64,000 bases of DNA from NCBI RefSeq assembly GCF_017086405.1, contig NZ_CP070973.1, positions 3,814,739-3,878,738 on the forward strand, in the 5' to 3' direction. The notes under the pieces are model-generated. The model was given only the letters and a program-made list of their open reading frames with translations, searched no databases and was not told the origin of the DNA. The first letter of the stretch is position 1, and the number at the start of each line of letters is the position of its first letter. This document shows positions 9,410 through 18,137 of the stretch, one piece after another. Source of the DNA: Mycobacterium gordonae (GTDB lineage Bacteria > Actinomycetota > Actinomycetes > Mycobacteriales > Mycobacteriaceae). The translations under genes were made by a program, and so were the position numbers.

Positions 9410-10693
9410 GTGAGCGCACGCGCAGGAATCGTAGTCACCGGCACCGAGGTTCTGACCGGGCGAGTACAGGACCGCAACGGCCCCTGGCTCGCTGACCGGC
9501 TGCTGGAATTGGGCGTCGAACTGGCGCACATCACCATCTGTGGTGACCGTCCGGCCGACATCGAGGCGCAGCTGCGATTCATGGCCGACCAAGGGGTCGA
9601 CCTGATCATCACCAGCGGTGGCCTGGGCCCGACGGCCGACGATATGACGGTCGAGGTGGTAGCCCGGTTCTGTGGACGTGAGCTGAAGCTCGACGAAGCG
9701 CTGGAGAACAGGATCGCCGAGATCCTCAAGTCCCTGATGGCGCGCAATCCCGCGTTCGCCGCGCTGATGGAACCGGGAAAGTTCGAGTCGGTGCGGGCGG
9801 CCAACCGCAAGCAGGCGATGGTTCCGGTTGGTGCGCAGATTCTTGACCCGGTGGGTACCGCACCGGGAGTGGTCGTGCCAGGCAAGCCGACCGTGCTGGT
9901 GCTGCCTGGCCCCCCTCGCGAATTGCAACCCATGTGGCGCAGAGCAATTGAGACCTCCGGAGTGCAGGACGCGATCGCCGGCCGCACCGTCTATCGCCAG
10001 GAGATGGTGCGAATGTTCGGGCTGCCGGAGTCGGGGCTGGCCGAGACGCTGCGCGACGCCGAGACCGCGATTCCCGGCTTCGCTTCCCTGGAAATCACCA
10101 CCTGCCTCAGACGCGGTGAACTGGAGATCGTGACGCGCTACGAACCCGACGCTGCGGAAACTTACGCACAACTGACCGAAATGCTGCGCGAGCGCCACGG
10201 CGAACAGGTGTTCTCCGAGGATGGCTCGCAGGTCGACGATCTGGTCGCGCGGCTGCTGGCCGGGCGTCGGATCGCGACGGCGGAATCCTGCACCGCCGGG
10301 CTGTTGGCGGCCCGGCCGACCGACCGCCCCGGATCCTCGGAATACGTGACCGGCGGCGTGGTTTCCTACTCGAACGAGGCCAAGGTGGAACTACTCGGCG
10401 TCGACGCCGCCCTGATCGGCCGATACGGCGCGGTTTCCGAGCCGGTGGCCGAGGCGATGGCCGCGGGTGCGCTCAAACGCTTCGACGCCGATACCGCGGT
10501 CGCCATCACCGGAATCGCCGGGCCCGGCGGCGGAACAGAGGAAAAGCCCGTCGGCACAGTCTGTTTCACCGTCGCATGCAGCGACGGTCCGACCGTCACC
10601 CGCACGCTGAGGCTACCCGGCAACCGTTCCGACGTCCGGGAACGCTCCACCACGGTAGCCATGCACATGCTGCTGCGGGCACTCAGCTCTTAG
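9410..10693 (+). CDS. cinA: CinA family protein (molybdopterin-binding plus CinA C-terminal domain)
   Basis: This 427-aa protein has the full two-domain CinA layout. Residues about 5-170 are a MoCF_biosynth-like domain with the TSGGLGPTADD motif. Residues about 265-425 are the CinA C-terminal domain with AESCTAGLLA, VSYSNEAK and GIAGPGGGTEEKPVG. CinA C-terminal domains are nicotinamide-nucleotide amidases (PncC) in several bacteria, and the N-terminal domain has ADP-ribose pyrophosphatase activity in some. In mycobacteria the protein is linked to NAD-adduct cleavage and drug tolerance. GTG start, 21 bases after the PE_PGRS stop. The 3' end overlaps the convergent MFS gene by 11 bases. It corresponds to Rv1901. 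Confidence 0.93.
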   Translation: MSARAGIVVTGTEVLTGRVQDRNGPWLADRLLELGVELAHITICGDRPADIEAQLRFMADQGVDLIITSGGLGPTADDMTVEVVARFCGRELKLDEALENRIAEILKSLMARNPAFAALMEPGKFESVRAANRKQAMVPVGAQILDPVGTAPGVVVPGKPTVLVLPGPPRELQPMWRRAIETSGVQDAIAGRTVYRQEMVRMFGLPESGLAETLRDAETAIPGFASLEITTCLRRGELEIVTRYEPDAAETYAQLTEMLRERHGEQVFSEDGSQVDDLVARLLAGRRIATAESCTAGLLAARPTDRPGSSEYVTGGVVSYSNEAKVELLGVDAALIGRYGAVSEPVAEAMAAGALKRFDADTAVAITGIAGPGGGTEEKPVGTVCFTVACSDGPTVTRTLRLPGNRSDVRERSTTVAMHMLLRALSS

Positions 10694-11942
10694 CCGGGAG
10701 AAACGCACTTTCCGCCGAGCCGAACCGAATTCCGGTGGCGTCCTTGCCGATCAGCGTCAACAACGCCACCATCACCAGCACCGGCACAATCGTCGCCGCC
10801 AGTGCGAACGGGTAGCCGTGCGTTTCGGCCAGGTGCTCCTGGATCGGCAGGTTGAACGCCGCCAGCAAATTGCCCAACTGATACGTCACGCCCGGATACA
10901 GGCCGCGGATGGCGTCCGGCGACAGCTCGGTGAGATGGGCCGGGATGCAACCCCACGCCCCCTGCACGAAAAACTGCATCAGAAACGAACCCAGACACAA
11001 CATCGCCGCGGTGCGCGAATAGGCGAAGATCGGCACGATCGGCAGGGCTAGTACGGCGCAGAACACGATGGTGTAGCGGCGGCTGAAGCGCTGGGACAAC
11101 GTGCCGAAGGCCAGTCCGCCGACGATGGCGCCGACGTTGTAGACGATGACGAGCCAGCGCGCGGTCGCGCTGGATAGACCCGCACCGTGGTCGTCGGTTG
11201 CCTTGAGGAAGGTGGGGTAGACGTCCTGGGTGCCGTGACTCATCCAATTGAAGGCGGTCATCAGCAATACCAGGTAGAAAAACCGACGGATGACCTTGGC
11301 CTCGCGCAGGACGTCGCGCACCCGGGTTTTGGTCAGCCGCATGCGGTCCTGGGCGGCCTCCCAGACCTCGGATTCCTCCACCTTGTAACGGATGATCAAG
11401 CTGATCATGGCAGGGACGATGCTCAACGCGAACAACCAGCGCCAAGACAAGCCGAACCCGTTCATGACCACCAGCGAGGCCAGGCTGGCCAGCAGATAAC
11501 CGAACGAGTAACCCTCCTGCAGCAAACCGGAGAAAAACCCGCGCCGCTCGGTGGGAACCTTCTCCATAGCCAGCGCCGCGCCCAACCCCCACTCTCCGCC
11601 CATGCCGATGCCGTACAGCAGTCGCAGGATCACCAGCACGGTGAAATTCGGCGCGAACGCGCACAGGAACCCCACCACCGAGTAGAACAGCACGTCGACC
11701 AGCAAGGGCAGCCGTCGGCCGACCCGGTCAGCCCACAGCCCGAACAGCAACGCGCCGACGGGACGCATCACGAGTGTCGCCGTCGTGACGAACGCGACCT
11801 CAGTCCTGCTGCGGTGGAACGTCTCGGCGATGTCGGCGTAAACCAGCACGACGATGAAGAAATCGAAGGCGTCCATCGTCCAACCCAGGAAAGCTGCCAA
11901 GAAGGAGTTGCGCTGGTCGCTGGTCAACCGCTGTCTCGTCAC
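10683..11942 (-). CDS. nanT: MFS transporter, NanT-like (Rv1902c-type)
   Basis: The product is a 419-aa integral membrane protein with about 12 hydrophobic segments and MFS signatures: GWTMDAFDFFIVVLV at the start, GLWADRVGRRLPLL in loop 2-3, and GIGMGGEWGLGAALAMEKVP, typical of the sialate/metabolite:H+ symporter branch. I chose GTG at 11942 because the membrane domain begins about 13 residues later. The frame stays open further upstream, but that would run into the divergent amidohydrolase gene. The sialic acid label is inherited from annotation; substrate is unknown. Position beside cinA matches M. tuberculosis nanT. Confidence 0.85.
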   Translation of the reverse strand: MTRQRLTSDQRNSFLAAFLGWTMDAFDFFIVVLVYADIAETFHRSRTEVAFVTTATLVMRPVGALLFGLWADRVGRRLPLLVDVLFYSVVGFLCAFAPNFTVLVILRLLYGIGMGGEWGLGAALAMEKVPTERRGFFSGLLQEGYSFGYLLASLASLVVMNGFGLSWRWLFALSIVPAMISLIIRYKVEESEVWEAAQDRMRLTKTRVRDVLREAKVIRRFFYLVLLMTAFNWMSHGTQDVYPTFLKATDDHGAGLSSATARWLVIVYNVGAIVGGLAFGTLSQRFSRRYTIVFCAVLALPIVPIFAYSRTAAMLCLGSFLMQFFVQGAWGCIPAHLTELSPDAIRGLYPGVTYQLGNLLAAFNLPIQEHLAETHGYPFALAATIVPVLVMVALLTLIGKDATGIRFGSAESAFLPAKS

Positions 11943-12009
11943 GAGAGCATCGTGGCCTACGTGTCGCGATATCGCGAGTCCGCCGCGCATGCGGGTATGT
12001 TCCGGACAT

Positions 12010-13077
12010 ATGCGGATCATCGATGCCGATGGACACGTCGCCGAAAACTCGACTCTTGCTTTTGAGGCGTTGAAACGCTGGCCGGATCGTGTGCAGTTGA
12101 GCAACGATCGACGGCCGCGGCTGACGATCGAAGGCCGCAACTATCCCGAAGACACCGGCCCGGGCGCCGGATGCCCGCCCGAGCACGGCATCACCAGGGC
12201 GCCGGGCATCAATTGCTCGACGGCTGAGGGAGTGCTCGCCGACGCCGACCGCGATCATCTGGACACCATGGTGCTCTATCCCAGCCTCGGGCTCTGCGTG
12301 CCCAGCCTCGAAGATCCGGTATTCGCCGCCGGTTTCGCGCGCCTCTACAACCAGTGGATCGCCGATTTCTGTGAACCGACGCATGGCCGGTTGCGCGGTG
12401 TGGCCGTGACGCCGATCGAACACGGCGAGGTGGCCGTCGACATCATGGTCGAAGCCAAGGAGCTGGGATTGGTCGCGACGCTGGTCCCTCCGGCGCTGAA
12501 AACCCGCAATCTCGATCACCCCGACCTTGACCGTTTCTACGCCGCTGCCGTGCAGCTGAACATGCCGCTGGGCATCCACGGCGCGCCCGGCATACACCTG
12601 CCCAAGATCGGCGTCGATCGCTTCACCAATTACATCCAGGTGCACTGCATCAGCTTTCCGTTCGATCAGATGACGGCGATGACGGCGCTGGTGTCCGGCG
12701 GTGTGTTCGATCGTCACCCCGGACTCCGGGTCGCGTTTCTGGAGGCCGGGGCCGGGTGGGTTCCGTTCTTCATCGATCGCCTGCACGAGCATTACGAGAA
12801 GCGCGGTGACTGGATCGAGGGTGGCTGGCGCCGTGACCCGCACGACTACCTGCGAGCCGGCAACATCTGGGTGACCTGCGAACCGGAAGAGCCGATCCTG
12901 CCGGGCGTCATCGACGTATTGGGTGACGACTTCATCATGTTCGCCAGCGACTACCCACATTGGGACGGGGAGTGGCCGGAAAGCACGAAGCGGTTGCGGC
13001 AGCGACGCGATATCAGCAGGCAATCGCGGGAAAAGATCGGCGGACTCAACGCCCAGCGCTTCTACGGGCTCAATTAG
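12010..13077 (+). CDS. Amidohydrolase 2 family metal-dependent hydrolase
   Basis: The product has 355 residues and the fold signatures of the amidohydrolase-2/ACMSD-like group. The N-terminal IDADGHVAE carries the first metal ligands. Other signatures are GIHGAPGIHL in the middle, LEAGAGWVPFFIDRL with the conserved Glu and Trp, and FASDYPHWDGEWP near the C-terminus with the catalytic Asp. ATG at 12010 begins at the conserved domain, and an upstream in-frame start would overlap the divergent transporter. Such enzymes are decarboxylases or hydrolases of cyclic or aromatic acids. The substrate cannot be read from sequence. The divergent MFS transporter could supply it, which is inference. Confidence 0.85.
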   Translation: MRIIDADGHVAENSTLAFEALKRWPDRVQLSNDRRPRLTIEGRNYPEDTGPGAGCPPEHGITRAPGINCSTAEGVLADADRDHLDTMVLYPSLGLCVPSLEDPVFAAGFARLYNQWIADFCEPTHGRLRGVAVTPIEHGEVAVDIMVEAKELGLVATLVPPALKTRNLDHPDLDRFYAAAVQLNMPLGIHGAPGIHLPKIGVDRFTNYIQVHCISFPFDQMTAMTALVSGGVFDRHPGLRVAFLEAGAGWVPFFIDRLHEHYEKRGDWIEGGWRRDPHDYLRAGNIWVTCEPEEPILPGVIDVLGDDFIMFASDYPHWDGEWPESTKRLRQRRDISRQSREKIGGLNAQRFYGLN

Positions 13078-13143
13078 ACGGGGCCGAAGTAGACGAGTCT
13101 GAATCAGACGACCCGAAGCACCCGTCGGTGGCAGGATCTGCCC

Positions 13144-13542
13144 ATGGTGGCTTTTCTGGTACGCGCAGCATTGACTGGACTCGCCTTGTGGGTCGTCACC
13201 CTTTTCGTGCCCGGCTTGACCTTCGTCGGCGGCAACAGCACGCTGCAGCGGATCGGCATCATCTTCGTGGTCGCGGTGCTCTTCGGATTGGTGAACGCCA
13301 TCGTCAAACCGATCGTGCAGATTCTGTCGATTCCGATGTACATCCTGACCCTGGGACTGTTCCACATCGTGATCAATGCGTTAATGCTGTGGATCACGGC
13401 GCAGATCACCAAGGACACCACCCACTGGGGTCTGCAGATAGACCACTTCTGGTGGACCGCAATCTGGGCGGCAATCCTATTGTCGATCGTTAGCTGGATC
13501 CTGTCGCTACTGACCCGCCGGGCCAGCCGGCGCCGCCAATAA
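13144..13542 (+). CDS. Phage holin family 4 / YvlD-like membrane protein (Rv1903-like)
   Basis: A 132-residue protein with four hydrophobic segments (about residues 3-24, 35-58, 65-85, 100-122) and a basic C-terminal tail (RRASRRRQ). The pattern GLVNAIVKPIVQILSIP followed by LGLFHIVINALMLW is characteristic of the PF04020 family (holin-4 superfamily, YvlD). The family is common in bacteria as a small inner-membrane protein of unknown function and is not evidence of a prophage here. Size and position match Rv1903. Confidence 0.85.
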   Translation: MVAFLVRAALTGLALWVVTLFVPGLTFVGGNSTLQRIGIIFVVAVLFGLVNAIVKPIVQILSIPMYILTLGLFHIVINALMLWITAQITKDTTHWGLQIDHFWWTAIWAAILLSIVSWILSLLTRRASRRRQ

Positions 13543-13728
13543 ACGCACCCGGGCAATCGGGAAATTTCGCGCGGACATCCTATGTTGTCAGGCCCTGTTG
13601 CACATATGCTAAGTAGCACCGTGCTTACGAAGACCGCCTGCTGACACCGCCCACCGATTACGCTGTCTCTCGGCACGAACTCCATACGAGCTCCTCGCGA
13701 GATCCTCACCAGGACGGGATACTGCCGC

Positions 13729-14151
13729 ATGAACACTGTCGCGATCGGATCATCGCCAGGTCCTTCGACTACGCGGCTAAGTTCCCAACTAGGCGATCCG
13801 AACAGCGGCTTGCGGGCGGTCACCGAATGCACCGGGTCGGCAGTGGTCGTTCATGTCGGCGGCGATATCGACGCCAGTAACGAAGTGATCTGGCAGCGGT
13901 TGATCAACAGGAGCGCAGCCATATCGATTGCCCCGGGTCCATTCGTGATCGACATCCGCGAGCTGGATTTCCTGGGTTCGTGCGCATACGCGGTGCTTGC
14001 CCAGGAATCGGTGCGTTGTCGTCGTCGTGGCGTCAACCTGCGCCTGGTGAGCAATCAACCGATCGTGGCCCGCACCATTGCTGCGTGTGGACTGCGCCGG
14101 TTGCTGCCGATGTACAGCACCGTCGAGGCGGCTCTTGCCCCACCTGCCTGA
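13729..14151 (+). CDS. STAS-domain anti-sigma factor antagonist-like protein (Rv1904-like)
   Basis: The product has 140 residues. A low-complexity N-terminus of about 30 residues is followed by a single STAS domain (about 37-138) with VVHVGGDIDASN and the switch region ELDFLGSCAY. Ser84 aligns with the phosphorylated serine of SpoIIAA-type proteins (usually D-S-S-G), but the preceding acidic residue is Gly and the following Gly is Ala, so regulation by phosphorylation may differ. STAS proteins of this type bind anti-sigma kinases. No partner kinase or sigma gene is adjacent. Size and position match Rv1904 (143 aa). Confidence 0.85.
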   Translation: MNTVAIGSSPGPSTTRLSSQLGDPNSGLRAVTECTGSAVVVHVGGDIDASNEVIWQRLINRSAAISIAPGPFVIDIRELDFLGSCAYAVLAQESVRCRRRGVNLRLVSNQPIVARTIAACGLRRLLPMYSTVEAALAPPA

Positions 14152-14158
14152 ATCAGGG

Positions 14159-14629
14159 TCAGTGCGGCCCGAGTAGGCCGTTGAGAATCCCCAGCCCGGC
14201 TTGCACCTGCGGACCCGCAACGTTGGGCGGCGGGGCGTCGCTGGTGGGCTGCCAGGGCTGGCAACCACTGGTCTTGAAGGTTTTGTCGGTGGGCTCGATC
14301 TGGACGATCTGTGGTTTTTTGGTCATCGCATTGTCGACGAGTGCGCCGTCCGGGTTGCCCGTCCGCTTCCAGTAGCAGGTGCCGCTGCCTACGGGTCCAG
14401 CAGTGCTGTAGGTACCCGGGGCGATGTCGGTGCCGACGGCGTAGATGCCGTCGTGGTCAATGGTCGTCTTCGGTACTCCTGCGGGTGCCGGCGCCCCGGC
14501 AGGGGCAGGGGATGGAGCCGGCGAAGGCGTCGGCTCGGGATCTGCGGTGGCGATACCTGCCAATCCGAGCCAGCCTGCGACGATCAGCGCTGCGGCCGCG
14601 ACCCGCGCCGCCGTTTGCTTAGAGCCCAT
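14159..14629 (-). CDS. Secreted protein of unknown function (Rv1906c-like)
   Basis: A 156-residue exported protein: basic start, hydrophobic core AAAALIVAGWLGLAGIA, and likely signal peptidase cut at ATADPEP, followed by a Pro/Ala-rich stretch. The mature part contains DGIYAVGTDIAPGTYS and CYWKRTGNPDGAL with two cysteines (CYWK and GCQPW) that could form a disulfide. The ATG at 14629 gives exactly the length I recall for Rv1906c; a start 15 codons upstream is possible. It lies seven bases past the convergent STAS gene and directly downstream of the next two minus-strand genes, so it may belong to their operon. Confidence 0.8.
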   Translation of the reverse strand: MGSKQTAARVAAAALIVAGWLGLAGIATADPEPTPSPAPSPAPAGAPAPAGVPKTTIDHDGIYAVGTDIAPGTYSTAGPVGSGTCYWKRTGNPDGALVDNAMTKKPQIVQIEPTDKTFKTSGCQPWQPTSDAPPPNVAGPQVQAGLGILNGLLGPH

Positions 14630-14657
14630 AAGTAACGAGCTTACCGGGCTGAGGAGC

Positions 14658-15071
14658 TCATTTCGAACCGTCAACCGAAGAGTCCCGGCCCGCGATCAAC
14701 GTGCGAGCGTAGGCGAAGCAGAACACCGTGCCGATAACGACTGACGGCGCGATCGTTCGTGCGATGTGAGGAGTGCCCATCAATCCGTGACCCGCGGCCA
14801 GCGCCGAGCCGGCGGACGTCGACGCGCCGGTAGCGGCAAGCCAGAAACCCTGCCCGGATGTGCGGGCCGACCGATAGATCCGCTCGATGAGCAACTCCAA
14901 CGCCAATGCCGCAAAGGTACTCAACAACAGTTGCGTCGCCGCTGCGCGCAACGCCACTGCGGGGCCTTCGGCGCAATTGGCGACCGCAGCCCAACCGCCG
15001 TACAGCGCGCCGGCACCCAGGGCCAACAGCAGCCGACGGGCGCGCAACCGCGCAGGCGCAGGGGCGCTCAC
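14658..15071 (-). CDS. Small membrane protein, translationally coupled
   Basis: A 137-residue protein with several hydrophobic helices: LLLALGAGALYGGWAAVA, ATQLLLSTFAALALELLI and SVVIGTVFCFAYARTLIA. I do not recognise a named family. The GTG at 15071 overlaps the TGA of the upstream gene as GTGA, the usual mark of translational coupling, which is why it is preferred over an in-frame start at 15140. It probably works with the upstream gene product. No catalytic motif is visible. Confidence 0.7.
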   Translation of the reverse strand: MSAPAPARLRARRLLLALGAGALYGGWAAVANCAEGPAVALRAAATQLLLSTFAALALELLIERIYRSARTSGQGFWLAATGASTSAGSALAAGHGLMGTPHIARTIAPSVVIGTVFCFAYARTLIAGRDSSVDGSK

Positions 15072-15817
15072 CGTGACAGACGCAGTCGGACCTGGCGGCA
15101 CAGACCGCCGAGCATGGTCACCGCCGTCAGCGGAATCCACACCAGTAGCGCCTCATCGTGGTGAGGGTTGAGCTCGCGGTAGAACCGGACGTCGGGATGG
15201 CTCTCGAACCGGTTCATTCCCGCCGCGTTGCGGGGGACGGCATCGGACCGCACGATCCACGGGTCGGCGCCGATCGGTCGGTATCCGCGCCCGGCGGCGA
15301 GCTTGCGAACCAGCGCATCGATGTCGGGTGGGATCGGCCGGCCACGGCTCGGATACACCCGAGGCATCGTCCGGGTGAACAGCCGATAGGCAACGGGTGA
15401 CGACGTGCGAGCCAGGTAGCCCAGTGCCGTGCCCGGCCGCCGTAGCTTGAACCGCAACGCTTCTCGCAGCCCGAAGGCCATCCCCGAGACGCCGCCGTCG
15501 TGGTACCCCGGCCGGAAGAATCCGCCCGCCGAGAATGCGGCGACCGGTCGGCCGGCGTGCTCCACACACTGGATGCCGATATAGGCGAAACCGGCGAACT
15601 CGCCAGAAGCGCCGCGGTACAGAGTCAGGCGCAGGTCGCCGGCGCCGAACAGGTGCTGCTCGAACTGTTCGCGGGTGTGGCCGTGCATCGTCTGGGTGTA
15701 GACGTCGTACATCCGGTCCAGCAGTTCGGCACGCCGCCCTGCAGACAACGTCTCCGACCGGACGGTTTCGCTGCCGGCGATGCGCCGGAGCGGGTGCACG
15801 TGGGACCGTACCGTCAC
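15068..15817 (-). CDS. Conserved hypothetical protein, possibly acyltransferase-like
   Basis: A 249-residue soluble protein. The GTG at 15817 is chosen because GGCGAGGAG lies nine bases upstream. The N-terminal half has an alternating pattern reminiscent of GNAT-type folds (DLRLTLYRGASGEFAGFAYIGI, then AFSAGGFFRPGYHDGGV), but no clear acetyl-CoA binding loop is seen, so a function is not assigned. The C-terminal half includes a VYPSRGRPIPPDI segment and a predicted hydrophobic stretch near the end. It is coupled by a 4-base overlap to the downstream membrane protein. Confidence 0.6.
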   Translation of the reverse strand: MTVRSHVHPLRRIAGSETVRSETLSAGRRAELLDRMYDVYTQTMHGHTREQFEQHLFGAGDLRLTLYRGASGEFAGFAYIGIQCVEHAGRPVAAFSAGGFFRPGYHDGGVSGMAFGLREALRFKLRRPGTALGYLARTSSPVAYRLFTRTMPRVYPSRGRPIPPDIDALVRKLAAGRGYRPIGADPWIVRSDAVPRNAAGMNRFESHPDVRFYRELNPHHDEALLVWIPLTAVTMLGGLCRQVRLRLSR

Positions 15818-16117
15818 GATGACAACTCCTCGCCGTTGACGCGCGATGAAACTGCGGGTGTATTCGCTGGCCGCGACGGAAATTTTTGCATTACTTTCCA
15901 AAGACGCGCAGCAATTCATTGCGATCAATTAGTCCAAAATGGAGTTCTAGAACTGAATTTCGGCGTCGAAAGCAGATGCTGTCATCCAGTGGCAGGCACG
16001 GGATACGTCCGCTTTTTGGATTTGCCAGTGACTGCTGATTTCAGCATTTCAGAGGCCGATTCCATGTTGGTCTTTTTAACACCGGTCAGTGCCGTTCGGT
16101 GCGGGTCGGTGCGGCGG
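15818..16117. other. Intergenic region, AT-richer than its surroundings
   Basis: This 300-base gap separates two minus-strand genes. It is noticeably richer in A/T than its neighbours, for example around 15880-15960 and 16000-16080. It should contain the promoter of the 249-aa gene. No open frame or RNA gene is supported. Confidence 0.4.
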
Positions 16118-16612
16118 TCAGCTCAGGCGGCGCACGGCGCCGGCGTAGCCGAGCGCATGTTCGTAGGTGTCGAGGTTGTCGCGCGAGATTCGGGCGTGCA
16201 CCGGACGCTCCAGCAGAAAACGCAACACCGGGTTGTGGGCGTGGTAAGTCTCGTGAAAGGTCAGCACGGTGGTGCCGTCCGGCTGCTCCTCGAGCTGGTG
16301 GTAGCCCTCGGCCCGGGACCACAACGGCTTACCGATGGCGATATAGCGCGACACCTTGTTGATCTTCGCCTCGGTGACGGTTTCCCATGACCGTCCCCGG
16401 CCGCCGGACAGCAGATACTTCGGCACCGGGAAGATGCAGGTACGAACCAGCCCTTCACCCGCCTCGTCGCCCTCGTTGAGTATTTCCATGCTGCCCGTCG
16501 GCCAGGTCAGCACCCGCGGCCGCGGCGAATTCGGCGGAACCGGAGGATGCAAAACCCGCCACACCTTTGCCGGTGGCGCATCGACGTGGAAACGCACCGT
16601 GTAGGACTGCAT
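16118..16612 (-). CDS. SRPBCC-fold protein (polyketide cyclase/lipid-binding type)
   Basis: The product has 164 residues with the SRPBCC layout: beta strand MQSYTVRFHVDAPPAKVWRV, a long beta-sheet region, and a C-terminal helix RDNLDTYEHALGYAGAVRRL. ATG at 16612 shares one base with the TGA of the upstream nitroreductase (TGATG), so the two are co-translated. The family binds hydrophobic ligands in a central cavity; the ligand is unknown. The nitroreductase pairing suggests handling of an aromatic or quinone-like compound, which is inference. Confidence 0.78.
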   Translation of the reverse strand: MQSYTVRFHVDAPPAKVWRVLHPPVPPNSPRPRVLTWPTGSMEILNEGDEAGEGLVRTCIFPVPKYLLSGGRGRSWETVTEAKINKVSRYIAIGKPLWSRAEGYHQLEEQPDGTTVLTFHETYHAHNPVLRFLLERPVHARISRDNLDTYEHALGYAGAVRRLS

Positions 16613-17241
16613 CAGTCGTCGCCCCATGCGTCGAAGAAAGTGATCGTTTCCGCGGGCGGCCGCGCCGCAGGCCGGAATTCGGTCCCGATCGTGTACGCCA
16701 CGGGGAACAGTGCGGCCTGTGTGGCGGTGTTGGGGATACCGAGCAAGTCGGCGACCTCGCGTTCCTTGGCTAGGTGCATCGTCGTCCACACCGATCCCAG
16801 ACCGCGCGATCGCAAGGCCAGCAGGAAGCTCCAGCCGGCCGGGATGATCGACGCCCAGGCCGACGCCGCAAGAAGTCGATTGCTCTCGTCGATCGACTGC
16901 AACAGGCATGGGATGACGTGCACCGGGACCTTGGCCAGCGTGTCGGTCAGGCTCAGCGCGCTGCGGTACACCCGCTGGGTCTGCGGATCGGTGGCGTTGG
17001 CTTCCGCATGTACCAGATAGTCGGCACCGACGCTGCGATAGATCTCGGCGATCGCGGCGCGCTTGCCGGGATCGGTGACCACGACCCAGCGCCAGTCCTG
17101 CGCATTCTGGGAGGTGGGCGCCTGCATCGCCAGGCGGATGCATTCCATGATGACCTCGCGACCCACCGGACGGGTGAGGTCGAGACGTTTGCGTACCGCT
17201 CGGGTAGTGGTGAGCAGTTCGTCCACTGAAGCGATATCCAT
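16612..17241 (-). CDS. Nitroreductase family flavoprotein
   Basis: A 209-residue protein. RAVRKRLDLTRPV near the N-terminus provides the Arg-rich FMN phosphate contact, QAPTSQNAQDWRWVVV is the conserved second strand and loop, and GLGSVWTTMHL and GIPNTATQAALFPVAYTIG are C-terminal flavin motifs. ATG at 17241 follows AAAGGGAC with good spacing. These FMN enzymes reduce nitro groups, quinones or flavins with NAD(P)H. Length and motifs are complete. It is the first gene of a two-gene unit with the SRPBCC protein. Confidence 0.87.
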   Translation of the reverse strand: MDIASVDELLTTTRAVRKRLDLTRPVGREVIMECIRLAMQAPTSQNAQDWRWVVVTDPGKRAAIAEIYRSVGADYLVHAEANATDPQTQRVYRSALSLTDTLAKVPVHVIPCLLQSIDESNRLLAASAWASIIPAGWSFLLALRSRGLGSVWTTMHLAKEREVADLLGIPNTATQAALFPVAYTIGTEFRPAARPPAETITFFDAWGDD

Positions 17242-17432
17242 CCCGTCCCTTTCACCAGCCGTGCCTGTTCGAACGTACCGCGACACACTGGAAGGACCGC
17301 AACACGCGCCAGGCAAAATTGACGCTCGCGTCGGGACCCACGTGGACAGGACGATTCGCTGCAATTAACGTCCTGCCAGTAGATGAGCGAGCGGGCGTTC
17401 AGAAGCGAGCGCCGCGTGGGAGGTCCTGGTCG

Positions 17433-18131
17433 TTGCTTTTCATGCACGAAGTCCATACGGTGCGAGGCCGCTCCGAGGACGAGTTCGAGGCCGCATTTCG
17501 TGATGGTTGGATGCCGATGCTGGCCGCTGCCGACGAGGCGCGACTGCTCTGGTACACCAACCAGGCGCAGGGCAGTGGACCCGCCTACACCGTCATTACC
17601 GTGACGGCGGTGCGCGACGGAGCCGCCTGGGAGCGATTAACCAAGCGGGTCCAGCAGGGCGATCTGCGGGATTGGATGCACCACGCCGACGAACTGCGCC
17701 ACGGCGTCGACGCCAAACTGCTGGTTCCGCTGCCCTGGTCGCCGATGCAGGACGTGGCCTTCGACGAGGTTCCCGTCGACGGCCGCGAGCATGACATGAG
17801 CCTGTACATGGAGGACACCATGTGGCCCTACGAGGACAAGTTCGAGGAGTACATCGTCCGGTGCGGCGAGGTGTACGCCCGCAGCCTCGAGCAGCCGTCC
17901 TCCATGCTGAAGATGGACGCCTCTTTCCAGCCGGCACTCGGCAGCCATCTGCGCCGTGAAGTCATCCTGATGCAGCGGATCAGCCGGCCCGAAGCGCTGC
18001 TCGACCTGCTCCGAAGCCATATTCCGGCGGAGTACCGGACACCCGGGACCTGGCTGCACGACGCACTGGACCTGCGCGACCAGTGGACCAGCCGGCTGCT
18101 GCGCACCTCCTCCTGGTCGCCCCTGTACTAA
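17433..18131 (+). CDS. Conserved hypothetical protein preceding an acyl-CoA synthetase
   Basis: A 232-residue protein I cannot place with certainty. The pattern MHEVHTVRGRSEDEFEAAFR, WMPMLAAADEARLLWYTNQ, YTVITVTAV resembles a ferredoxin-like dimeric alpha-beta barrel half (NIPSNAP/ABM type). A second half from about residue 110 looks similar, so the protein may be an internal duplication. The start is uncertain: TTG at 17433 has GGGAGG nine bases upstream, while ATG at 17442 is the nearest ATG. The stop is six bases before the acyl-CoA synthetase ATG, so the two form an operon and probably share a catabolic pathway. Confidence 0.65.
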   Translation: MLFMHEVHTVRGRSEDEFEAAFRDGWMPMLAAADEARLLWYTNQAQGSGPAYTVITVTAVRDGAAWERLTKRVQQGDLRDWMHHADELRHGVDAKLLVPLPWSPMQDVAFDEVPVDGREHDMSLYMEDTMWPYEDKFEEYIVRCGEVYARSLEQPSSMLKMDASFQPALGSHLRREVILMQRISRPEALLDLLRSHIPAEYRTPGTWLHDALDLRDQWTSRLLRTSSWSPLY

Positions 18132-18137
18132 GGATTC

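Noticed and set aside
13144..13542. Prophage holin
   Set aside because: The family name includes holin, but no phage genes are nearby and the protein belongs to a common chromosomal family (Rv1903-like).
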